The notes under the pieces were generated by a model, which made no database searches, was not told the origin of the DNA, and saw nothing but the letters and a program-made list of their open reading frames with translations. A DNA stretch of 21,252 nucleotides from CAYLPU01 sp964385635 (lineage in GTDB: Bacteria; Chloroflexota; Anaerolineae; B4-G1): NCBI GenBank assembly GCA_964385635.1, contig CAYLPU010000088.1:1-21252 (forward strand). Direction: 5' to 3'. Positions 5,777 through 12,385 of the stretch are shown piece by piece. Positions within the stretch are counted from its first letter, which is position 1, and every line of letters begins with the position of its first letter. Position numbers and translations under genes: made by a program.

Positions 5777-7801
5777 TCAAGCGAATAGTCGCTTCAAGGG
5801 ATAACGGAACCCCGGCACGACGTCACCACCGTCCAGGTCGTCCTCGACGGTCAGCCGCCGCGCCTCCATCGGCGGACGGTACTCCATCACCGTCTGGCTG
5901 GCGGGGTAGACCAGCCAGAGCAACTGCGTGCCGGCCCGCAGGTAATCAGCTACCTTCTCGTGAACCTGCCGGGCTGTTTCTGAGGGAGAGATGATCTCGA
6001 TCACCAGATCGGGGGCAATACCCCAAAATCCTTCGGGCTCTCCTTCAGGCAGGATGCGCTCTCGCCGCACGAAGGCCACATCCGGGCCACGGATGGTCAA
6101 TGGCTCGGCCTGCAACTGAAAGCCAGTGACTGCATAAACCTCACCCAGTTCATAGTCTTCGACATGGCTACCGAGCTCTCTCGACAGACGGGAGGCAATC
6201 TTGCCATAACGGGTGCTTATAGGTGGCATCACCACCAACTCCCCCTGTACAAGTTCGTGGCGATTGTCGTCGCTGGCCAGGGCCAGCAGATCTTTTGCCG
6301 TCAAGACCTTCTTTTCTTGGGAGAGTTGCCTGGCTAGCTCCAACGCCTCACCCCGCGTCTTAACCTCTCCGGCCGCCTGGGCCTCCCGCAGCGTTTCCAG
6401 CAGCCGCCCAATCTCCGGCCCTTCCGCCAGATGCAGTTCGGCCATCAAGTCGTGACCCGTGACCAGTGGAGGCGGGGCGATCGTCTCCCCGTGGTGCTCG
6501 AAGTAGTGAGTCAGCAGTATCTCCGCCACCTCCAGCCGCCGTGCCCAGCGTTGCTCCTGGAGATTCGGACCCCAGGCCGCCAGGTGGTCGGCCAGGCTGA
6601 GCAGCACCAACTCGACACCGGCATCTCCTGTGGCACGGAAGTAGCGGTAGATGGCGCGGCGAGTGACCCGCTCGGTGCGCGCCAGGTGAGCCATGCGCAG
6701 ATGTTGCCCGACCATCACACGCACCCGCTCCACCTCGTCGTGGCTAAAACGCAGCGCCCGCAGCCGCGCTGCCGCCATCCGTGCTCCCACAGGTTCGTGG
6801 TCATAGAAGTGTATACGGCCATCCTCGCCTTGTGACCAGGTTTCGGGTTTGCCCACGTCATGCAGCAGCGCCGCCAGTTTGAGCAGCAGCGCCCGATCGC
6901 GCCCGCCACTGACCTCGACCGCCAGGTGTACGGTCACGTCGCCAGTGAACTGACCCAACACCCGTGCCAGGTCGCCCCAGGCAGCAGGATTAACACCCGC
7001 CAGGGTAAGCGGCTCGACCGCTTGTCCTGTGATGGCGGCGATGACACCTTCCAGCGCGTCCACCGTCACCAACGTGTGAGACCACACATCAAGGCAGTGC
7101 GGCGGCGACTGAGTGACACCTTTGAGCAGTTCCAGTTCCGGCACCACGCGGGGCAGCAGGCCGAATTCGTCAAAGCGCTGCAAGTAGATGGTCGCGCCCT
7201 GGCTCGCCATCGCGCGCACAAACTCATCTCGCACCCGTTCGGCTGCCGGGAGGGCCAATAGCGGAGCGTCACGGAGGATCCAGGCCTCTGTCTGCGGCTC
7301 GATCTCGAAGCCCAGTTCGGCCTCAAGCCGCACCGCGCGCAGCAGACGCACCGGGTCATCCCGAAAGACCTGCTCGCCCGTCGCACGAACGCACCCGGCC
7401 TCCAGGTCGGCCTTGCCACCCGTAGGGTCCACCAACGTGCCCATCTCGTCCAGCGCCAGCGCATTGATGGTGAAGTCACGCGCGGCCAGATCGGCCTCCA
7501 GGTCAACGCCACGCAGGGCCGCGAAGTCCAGTTCCAACCGGGCGTCATCCACAGCCTTCGGTACGACCCGCCCCGTGTCTCGTTCCGCGTCCAGCGGGAA
7601 GTAGGCCCCGCCCAGCGCATCGGCGACGGCCCGCGCCAACCCCATAGCGTCTCGCTCGACGGCGAAATCCCAATCGTGTACGGGGCGCTCCAGCAGCACA
7701 TCCCGCACCGCGCCCCCCACCGGCCAGATTCGCCCCCCGCGCTCCCCGGCCAACCGGCGCACGACCTGCCAGGGCCAATCAGGCAGACGAATTATCGTCA
7801 T
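5777..7801 (-). CDS. CCA-adding tRNA nucleotidyltransferase / poly(A) polymerase family, fused to a C-terminal Uma2 nuclease domain
   Basis: 674 aa. Residues 1-490 are a class II nucleotidyltransferase: GGAVRD (29-34), catalytic DWD (43-45), RDFTINA (108-114), the RDDPVRLLRAVR helix (148-158), and an HD phosphohydrolase domain with LLHDVGKPETW (312-322) and HEPVGA (335-340). This enzyme adds or repairs the CCA end of tRNAs, or polyadenylates RNA. Residues about 499-672 are a complete Uma2 (DUF820, PD-(D/E)xK fold) domain: TAKDLLAL, HELVQGELVVMPP, GPDVAFV (572-578), APDLVIEIISPS (596-607) and EKVADYL with Lys616. The frame is continuous with no internal ATG or SD at the junction. GAGAGG lies about 7 nt upstream of the ATG at 7801. 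Uma2 domains normally stand alone; their role is poorly known. The HD-bearing NTase call is firm. Confidence 0.9.
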   Translation of the reverse strand: MTIIRLPDWPWQVVRRLAGERGGRIWPVGGAVRDVLLERPVHDWDFAVERDAMGLARAVADALGGAYFPLDAERDTGRVVPKAVDDARLELDFAALRGVDLEADLAARDFTINALALDEMGTLVDPTGGKADLEAGCVRATGEQVFRDDPVRLLRAVRLEAELGFEIEPQTEAWILRDAPLLALPAAERVRDEFVRAMASQGATIYLQRFDEFGLLPRVVPELELLKGVTQSPPHCLDVWSHTLVTVDALEGVIAAITGQAVEPLTLAGVNPAAWGDLARVLGQFTGDVTVHLAVEVSGGRDRALLLKLAALLHDVGKPETWSQGEDGRIHFYDHEPVGARMAAARLRALRFSHDEVERVRVMVGQHLRMAHLARTERVTRRAIYRYFRATGDAGVELVLLSLADHLAAWGPNLQEQRWARRLEVAEILLTHYFEHHGETIAPPPLVTGHDLMAELHLAEGPEIGRLLETLREAQAAGEVKTRGEALELARQLSQEKKVLTAKDLLALASDDNRHELVQGELVVMPPISTRYGKIASRLSRELGSHVEDYELGEVYAVTGFQLQAEPLTIRGPDVAFVRRERILPEGEPEGFWGIAPDLVIEIISPSETARQVHEKVADYLRAGTQLLWLVYPASQTVMEYRPPMEARRLTVEDDLDGGDVVPGFRYPLKRLFA

Positions 7802-7813
7802 CAGACACCTCTC

Positions 7814-7839
7814 GCTTCATCTTCATCTTCGTCTTCATC
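7814..7839. repeat. GATGAA-type hexamer repeat in the leader of the nucleotidyltransferase gene
   Basis: The plus strand reads CTTCATCTTCATCTTCGTCTTCAT, four near-perfect hexamer units. Read on the minus strand it forms a short out-of-frame leader ORF (MKTKMKMKREVS..., start near 7839) that runs into the beginning of the main gene. Confidence 0.5.
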
Positions 7840-7883
7840 GTAGGCGCATGATACCGGAGAATAGGGCAGGTTGTCAAGCGCGT

Positions 7884-7912
7884 TTGCCCGTGTGCCGAAG
7901 ACATGGTAAAAT
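7884..7912 (+). promoter_or_regulatory. Putative sigma70-type promoter for the nucleotidyltransferase pair
   Basis: TTGCCC (7884-7889) and TAAAAT (7907-7912) are separated by 17 nt, giving a predicted transcript start near 7919, about 30 nt before the ATG at 7951. Confidence 0.5.
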
Positions 7913-7950
7913 GGGCGACGTTCGATCAAGCGACACGTGGGAGACGAGGC

Positions 7951-8226
7951 ATGGCGATTGACGAGGCATTACTCCGGCGACAACTGGAAGGACTGAAAGC
8001 ACTCAACGAGTGGGAGTTGCAGGAGAAGGTGCGCACGCGCGGATCGTTCAGTATGGAGCAGAAATGGCAGTCTTTCAAGGCCCTGATGAGGTTTGCCCTC
8101 AGCGTGGCGCCCCATTCGCCTATCGAGCAAAGCCGTCTCCATCAGTACCATCTGCGCGAATTGGCAGACCTTCAGGCTTGTATGGTGAGGCTCAAGCGTT
8201 GGCAGGATGAACGATCCCATTCGTGA
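7951..8226 (+). CDS. 91-aa hypothetical protein, partner of an AbiEii-like nucleotidyltransferase
   Basis: Start chosen at 7951 because GGAG and GAGG lie just upstream of this ATG (8 and 1 nt), while an ORF extension from 7903 overlaps the putative promoter. The product is charged and predicted mostly helical (LLRRQLEGLKALNEWELQEK at 7-26), with no signal peptide or membrane segment, and I do not recognise the family. It overlaps the following nucleotidyltransferase gene by 20 nt, an arrangement typical of translationally coupled antitoxin-toxin pairs. A role as the cognate antitoxin or partner is therefore inferred from context alone. Confidence 0.65.
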   Translation: MAIDEALLRRQLEGLKALNEWELQEKVRTRGSFSMEQKWQSFKALMRFALSVAPHSPIEQSRLHQYHLRELADLQACMVRLKRWQDERSHS

Positions 8227-8803
8227 GGCGTTGCGACGCGCTGTTGTCTTCCTGGAGGAGAATGGCTACCGTTACGCAGTGATCGGTGGTGTGGCCAACG
8301 CTCTGTGGGGCATTCCGCGTGCCACTTTGGATGTGGACATCAAGGTCCTGATTGAGGAGGGACGGTATGCGGAATTTGCCGGGAGAGCCAGGCGGGAATT
8401 TACCCTCAGACCGACACCTGTGCATAATCCCTTGATCGTCACAGTGTTCGCCACCGAGCAGGTGGGAGTTGATTTCCTGCTGGGTGTGCCGGGCTATGAG
8501 GATCTCATGTTCGAGCGGGCCGTGAGGCGGCGATTGGATGATTTTGAGGTATGGGTCTGTACGCCTGAGGATCTCATCATTCACAAAGCCATCGCCAATC
8601 GCCCGAAGGACTGGTCCGATATTGAGGGTGTGTTGATTGAACGGATGGATCATCTTGATTATGCCTATATTGATGACTGGCTCGACCAGTTCGCCCAGGC
8701 GCTCGACCAGCCGGAGATCGTGATTCGCTATCAGGAACTGCGTGACTCACTGGCTCTACGTAGTGTGAGGATACAGGGCTGGGAAAAGGCGGAGGAGGCT
8801 TAG
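8207..8803 (+). CDS. AbiEii/MNT-like nucleotidyltransferase (putative type IV toxin-like)
   Basis: 198 aa with the minimal nucleotidyltransferase core: YAVIGGVANALWGIPRATLDVDIKV (written in parts: YAVIGGVANALWG then RATLDVDIKV), i.e. GG at 27-28 and the Asp pair D42/D44 that bind metal. Further on, FLLGVPGYE and TPEDLIIHKAIANRPKDWSDI match the C-terminal helical motif of AbiEii/AbiGii-type and DUF6036-like enzymes (PEDLIxxKxxAxRxKDxxDI). Relatives transfer nucleotides to tRNA or protein and act as toxins in abortive-infection systems, while others have housekeeping roles. The start overlaps the upstream 91-aa gene by 20 nt and has only a weak SD, consistent with translational coupling. Substrate unknown. 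Confidence 0.8.
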   Translation: MNDPIREALRRAVVFLEENGYRYAVIGGVANALWGIPRATLDVDIKVLIEEGRYAEFAGRARREFTLRPTPVHNPLIVTVFATEQVGVDFLLGVPGYEDLMFERAVRRRLDDFEVWVCTPEDLIIHKAIANRPKDWSDIEGVLIERMDHLDYAYIDDWLDQFAQALDQPEIVIRYQELRDSLALRSVRIQGWEKAEEA

Positions 8804-8831
8804 GTCGATGACACAACTAGTGTGGAATGCA

Positions 8832-8868
8832 AGTGGCCAAACAGTAGCCGAAATGACCGCTGGCCACT
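8832..8868. repeat. Spaced inverted repeat upstream of the carbamoyltransferase block
   Basis: AGTGGCCA (8832-8839) and TGGCCACT (8861-8868) form a perfect 8-bp inverted repeat with a 21-nt spacer, in the intergenic region before the first carbamoyltransferase. No T-run follows on either side, so it is not a clear terminator; it may be an operator. Confidence 0.4.
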
Positions 8869-8890
8869 GCCTCAGCACTGCTTACCCGAG

Positions 8891-8926
8891 ACAGTTCACA
8901 TAATTCTTACGGAGGTACAGTTCACA
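8891..8926 (+). promoter_or_regulatory. Direct repeats overlapping a possible -10 box and the ribosome binding site
   Basis: ACAGTTCACA occurs at 8891-8900 and again at 8917-8926, flanking the SD GGAGG (8911-8915) and overlapping a CATAAT hexamer (8899-8904). No good -35 is seen. The pair could be a repressor site or an RNA-level element for the gene at 8928. Confidence 0.35.
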
Positions 8927-8927
8927 A

Positions 8928-9974
8928 ATGAAGACCGAGAGTTTCAGCGGCCGTGACTTCATCACCTTGCTGGAATGGAGCAAGGAGGAAGTCGAGACCA
9001 TCCTCGACGTAGCGTTGGACCTCAAACGACGATATGCGTTGGGCGAACTCCACGACCACATCCTGCGGGCCAAGACCCTCTTCATGATCTTCTACAACCA
9101 GTCTCTGCGCACCCGCAACTCCTTCGAGGCCGGGATGACCCAGTTGGGCGGGCACGCTCACTTCCTGGACCCCTCCAAGATCTACACCCCCGCCATGCCC
9201 GGCAAAGAGGTGGCCTATTCCACTGAGCGCGTCTCCGACGTGGCGCGGGTGCTGGCCCGCATGGGAAACGCTATCTCCATCCGCTGCTACGGCGACCCGG
9301 TGGACTGGGTCTACGGCGGGGCCAACGAGATGATCCGCAACTTCGCCTACTGGGCCGGCATCCCTGCCCTCAACATGGAATGCGACAAGTACCACCCCTT
9401 CCAGGCCTTGGCCGACGTCCTGACGGTCAAGGAGAAGTTCGGCACCTTCAAAGGCGTGAAGTTCGTCATGTCCTGGGCCTACTCCCCCAGCGTCCACAAG
9501 CCCCGCGCGGTGCCCCAGAGCGCGATCATTGCCGCCAGCATGATGGGCTGCGACACGGTGTTGGCTCGCCCGCCGGAGATGACGCTCGACCCTGAGGTCA
9601 TCGCCGCCTGCGAGAAATACGCCGAGATGAATGGCGCTACCTTCGAGGTCACAGATGACTTTATGGGAGCGGCCGAGGGCGCGCACGTCCTCTACCCCAA
9701 GGCCTGGTGCCCAATCCAGTTATTCAAACCCCCTGTGGGTGAGGACAACCCGCAACTGGCACAGGAGATCTTTGACCGCTACAAGGACTGGAAAGCCACA
9801 CCCGAGTACATGGCCCTGGCCAACCCCAACGCTGTCTACATGCACTGCCTGCCCGCCGACCGGAGTTGGGAAGTTGATGATGAGGTCATTGACGGACCAC
9901 AGTCGGCAGTTTTCGACGAGGCGGAGAACAGGTTGCACGTACAGAAGGCAGTGATGAGCTTGGTGATGCGGTAG
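8928..9974 (+). CDS. Knotted carbamoyltransferase, YgeW-like (first of two)
   Basis: 348 aa, in the usual size range for aspartate/ornithine-type carbamoyltransferases. The carbamoyl-phosphate site SLRTR (59-63), HPFQALAD (156-163) and HCLPADR (306-312) are present. MSWAYSPSVHKPRAVPQ (181-197) closely resembles the corresponding stretch of E. coli YgeW, a member of the knotted acetylornithine/succinylornithine carbamoyltransferase branch whose substrate is not ornithine or aspartate. Such enzymes move a carbamoyl group between carbamoyl phosphate and an amine. With a carbamate kinase two genes downstream, the catabolic direction (phosphorolysis of a carbamoylated compound) is favoured. GGAGG lies 12 nt upstream of the ATG, rather far but the only strong SD. 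The next gene begins 19 nt after the stop. Confidence 0.85.
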   Translation: MKTESFSGRDFITLLEWSKEEVETILDVALDLKRRYALGELHDHILRAKTLFMIFYNQSLRTRNSFEAGMTQLGGHAHFLDPSKIYTPAMPGKEVAYSTERVSDVARVLARMGNAISIRCYGDPVDWVYGGANEMIRNFAYWAGIPALNMECDKYHPFQALADVLTVKEKFGTFKGVKFVMSWAYSPSVHKPRAVPQSAIIAASMMGCDTVLARPPEMTLDPEVIAACEKYAEMNGATFEVTDDFMGAAEGAHVLYPKAWCPIQLFKPPVGEDNPQLAQEIFDRYKDWKATPEYMALANPNAVYMHCLPADRSWEVDDEVIDGPQSAVFDEAENRLHVQKAVMSLVMR

Positions 9975-9993
9975 GTTGGTAAAGGAGACTCCA

Positions 9994-11031
9994 ATGGATC
10001 TTCACGGACACGACTTCTTGTGCACCCAGGACTGGGCACTCGACGAGTTGATGGAAGCGCTCGATCTGGCGGCCAAGATGAAGCGGGATCGCTTCTCGGA
10101 TCAGTGGACGAGCATCCTGAAACACAAGACCTTTCTGATGTTCTTCTACAACCCATCGGTACGCACCCGCCTGTCTTTCGAGGCAGCAGCCACCGAACTG
10201 GGCGGCCATGCTCAGTTTATGACGCCCTCGGCAGGCCGTTTCAAGACGCAGAAAAAAGCCGGTGAGACCATCGAAGATGCGGCTCAGGTGATGGCCCGCT
10301 ACGTGGCTGGCATCGGTATCCGCATCCTTGAGGACAAAGTGCCCTACTACGGCGCGGGCGACGAGATGTTGCTGGAGTACGCCAGGTGGTCTGATGTGCC
10401 TATCATCAACATGGCCGACGACCGATTCCATCCCTGCCAGGCGCTGGCCGACGTGATGGGCTGGGCCGAGTGGTATGGCGAGGGGGCCGGTCGCCCGAAC
10501 TACGAAGCACTGCGCGGTAAGAAGTTCCTGCTCTCCTGGGGCTCCGGTGCGCTGGCTCGCTCCTGGTGCTCGGTGCAGGCAGCGCTCCTCATCGCCTCCC
10601 GCTTCGGCATGCAGGTCACAATGGCCCACCCGGAGGGATACGATCTCGACCCGGAGGTCACCGAGTGGACCAAACAGAACTGCATTGAGAACAAGACCGA
10701 CTTCGAGGTCGTGCATGACCCAGACAGTGGCTACGCGGGCGCGCACATTGTCTACTCCCGCAACTGGGTCAGCCCGGAGGCGTACAAGGACGGCGTGCTC
10801 CAGAAGCAGGCCGAGATTGAGAAGGCGATGGCTTACCAGGGCTGGACGACGAACGCCGAACGGATGGCCCACACAGAGAACGCTATCTTCACCCACCCGA
10901 TGCCAGTTGACCGGGGCAGCGAGGTGACCGACGAGGTCGCCTCCGGCCCCCGCTCCGCCATCTACGATATCGCCGAGAACCGGCTGCACGTGCAGAAGGC
11001 GGTGATGGCGCTGACGATGGGTAACCTATAA
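9994..11031 (+). CDS. Knotted carbamoyltransferase paralogue (second of two), HPMP variant
   Basis: 345 aa; the ATG at 9994 is chosen because GGAG is 6 nt upstream, whereas the longer TTG start at 9976 has none. Shared with its neighbour are SVRTR (55-59), HPCQALAD (146-153), AENRLHVQKAVM near the C-terminus and overall length. Two features differ. The HCLP motif that positions the second substrate is HPMPVDRG (301-308), closer to the HPLP of aspartate carbamoyltransferases, and the YgeW-like SWAYSPS loop is replaced by SWGSGALARSW (181-191). MAHPEGYDLDPEV (210-222) is nonetheless almost identical to the YgeW segment. It is therefore likely to use a different amine substrate from the first enzyme, or to act with it in sequence. 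The carbamate kinase gene follows 28 nt later. Confidence 0.82.
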   Translation: MDLHGHDFLCTQDWALDELMEALDLAAKMKRDRFSDQWTSILKHKTFLMFFYNPSVRTRLSFEAAATELGGHAQFMTPSAGRFKTQKKAGETIEDAAQVMARYVAGIGIRILEDKVPYYGAGDEMLLEYARWSDVPIINMADDRFHPCQALADVMGWAEWYGEGAGRPNYEALRGKKFLLSWGSGALARSWCSVQAALLIASRFGMQVTMAHPEGYDLDPEVTEWTKQNCIENKTDFEVVHDPDSGYAGAHIVYSRNWVSPEAYKDGVLQKQAEIEKAMAYQGWTTNAERMAHTENAIFTHPMPVDRGSEVTDEVASGPRSAIYDIAENRLHVQKAVMALTMGNL

Positions 11032-11059
11032 GCAACGTTGACGAAATTTGGAGGCTGAA

Positions 11060-12022
11060 ATGAGATTACTGATAGCTTTAGGCGGCAATGCGATCAAGCA
11101 AGCCCATGAACAAGGGACGCCGGAGGAACAGTTCAAGAACTGCATGACGACCACGAGACTCATCGCCGAAATGGTGAAGAGAATGAAAGGGGAGGACAGG
11201 CTGATAATAACCCACGGCAATGGCCCGCAAGCAGGCAACCTTCTGGTGCAGCAGGATATGAGCAGAACCGTCGTTCCCGCTCATACCATGGACATAGTTG
11301 TGGCGATGACCCAGGGGCAGATAGGCTACATGCTTCAGCAGACATTGACGAACTACCTGAGGGACATGGGGATAAGCGTGCCCATCTGTGAGGTAGTGAA
11401 TCAGGTGCTTGTGAGCAAGGACGACCCCGAGTTCTTCGGCGATGCGGCCTCGAAGCCCGTGGGGAATTTCTTCACCGAGGAGGAAGCCAAGGAACTCAAA
11501 CGGAAGCATCCGGAGTATATCGTAAAGAAAGTCAAACCCAGTGGAGACAGATCCTGGAGACGAACCGTACCATCCCCCGACCCCATAGCCAATGTCGAAA
11601 GCGAGGCGATCAAGCGGATGGTGGACGCTGGCATCATAGTCATCGCCTCCGGAGGTGGGGGTATACCGGTGATATTGAATGAGCATGGCCATTACGAGGG
11701 TGTGGAGGCGGTGATAGATAAGGATCTCGCCGGGGAGAGGCTCGGGGAGGTCGTCAACGCTGATGTCTTCCTGATCCTCACCGATATCGAGAAGGCAAAA
11801 CTCAACTACGGCAAGTCAAACGAGACACCTGTAGACAGGATGACCTTACCAGAGGCTAAGAAGTACTTAGAAGAAGACCACTTCCTGGCCGGCAGCATGG
11901 GTCCCAAGGTGAAAGCATGCGTCAGGTTCCTGGAATGGGGCGGGAAGAAGGCCATAATCACTTCCCTTGATAGAGCCGTTGATGCCCTCGAGGGCAGGAC
12001 TGGCACCCATATCGTACCATAA
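11060..12022 (+). CDS. arcC: Carbamate kinase
   Basis: 320 aa from the ATG at 11060, which has GGAGG 5 nt upstream; the ORF extension to 11048 lacks an SD. Motifs of the amino-acid-kinase fold carbamate kinases are clear: LIALGGNAIKQ (4-14), ITHGNGPQAGN (50-60), the VESEAIKRMVDAGIIVIASGGGGIPV region, DKDLAGERL, LTDIEKAKLNYG and GSMGPKVKAC. It makes ATP from carbamoyl phosphate and ADP, releasing carbamate (CO2 plus ammonia). Its position after two carbamoyltransferases marks the block as energy-conserving catabolism. Codon use is noticeably different from the neighbours: many ATA isoleucine and AGA/AGG arginine codons, whereas adjacent genes use ATC and CGC, suggesting separate horizontal acquisition. 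E. coli yqeA plays the matching role beside ygeW. Confidence 0.95.
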   Translation: MRLLIALGGNAIKQAHEQGTPEEQFKNCMTTTRLIAEMVKRMKGEDRLIITHGNGPQAGNLLVQQDMSRTVVPAHTMDIVVAMTQGQIGYMLQQTLTNYLRDMGISVPICEVVNQVLVSKDDPEFFGDAASKPVGNFFTEEEAKELKRKHPEYIVKKVKPSGDRSWRRTVPSPDPIANVESEAIKRMVDAGIIVIASGGGGIPVILNEHGHYEGVEAVIDKDLAGERLGEVVNADVFLILTDIEKAKLNYGKSNETPVDRMTLPEAKKYLEEDHFLAGSMGPKVKACVRFLEWGGKKAIITSLDRAVDALEGRTGTHIVP

Positions 12023-12052
12023 GGCGACACCAGGCAGATTGGGACAAGAACA

Positions 12053-12162
12053 GTATCATTTGGGTGCGTTTCAAATGAGTTGTAGGACAAGTTGGTAACT
12101 TGTCCCAGGGGCAATTTGCCAAATTGCCCTACAACCGAGATGAAATACATCCGTATCATTTG
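12053..12162. repeat. Direct repeats flanking a palindromic element
   Basis: GTATCATTTG occurs at 12053-12062 and at 12153-12162, exactly 100 bp apart, flanking the double-hairpin palindrome at 12079-12135. The arrangement is what a target-site duplication around a small non-autonomous element would look like, though the repeats are not directly at the palindrome borders. Confidence 0.4.
12079..12135. repeat. Cloverleaf-like palindromic element (two hairpins in one outer stem)
   Basis: An outer inverted repeat GTTGTAGG (12079-12086) / CCTACAAC (12128-12135) encloses two perfect 9-bp hairpins with 3-nt loops: GGACAAGTT/AACTTGTCC (12085-12105) and GGGCAATTT/AAATTGCCC (12109-12129). Some bases are shared, so alternative folds compete. 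It is probably a REP- or MITE-like repeat lying between the carbamate kinase gene and the transporter promoter. Confidence 0.7.
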
Positions 12163-12256
12163 TCTGGTTCCTGGAGGCCGGCGGCAAAGAGGCTCTCATC
12201 ACCGACCCGCCCAACATCGCGCACGCGCTGGCTGGCAAAAGTGGTATCTGGATAGT

Positions 12257-12284
12257 TTGCCAGTGATCTGAACAGTGATATACT
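12257..12284 (+). promoter_or_regulatory. Sigma70-type promoter of the transporter/PLP-enzyme operon
   Basis: TTGCCA (12257-12262) and TATACT (12279-12284) with a 16-nt spacer, the best promoter match in the window. Predicted start near 12291, leaving a leader of about 95 nt before the lipoprotein gene. Confidence 0.7.
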
Positions 12285-12292
12285 ATAGGCAG

Positions 12293-12326
12293 CATTGCTG
12301 GAGGAGGTGACGCCCTGGGAGCAATG
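12293..12326 (+). promoter_or_regulatory. Hairpin at the extreme 5' end of the transporter mRNA leader
   Basis: CATTGCT (12293-12299) pairs with AGCAATG (12320-12326), with a small inner AGG/CCT pairing. It begins almost at the predicted transcript start, so it may be a 5' stabilising stem or part of a regulatory leader. I recognise no riboswitch consensus; in particular it does not fit the purine aptamer. Confidence 0.4.
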
Positions 12327-12385
12327 ACAGCCCATTTTGACCATTAACCACTAACCCACTACCACTTATTTAAGGAGGAGTAGAG

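Noticed and set aside
8922..9686. A 254-codon minus-strand frame opposite the first carbamoyltransferase
   Set aside because: Same reason: antisense to a firmly identified enzyme, with no recognisable domain.
9886..10989. A 367-codon open frame on the minus strand opposite the second carbamoyltransferase
   Set aside because: Antisense shadow created by GC-rich third positions; no motif or start signal.
12291..12385. Purine-type riboswitch in the transporter leader
   Set aside because: The leader lacks the conserved three-way junction and loop sequences of the purine aptamer; only one simple hairpin is supported.
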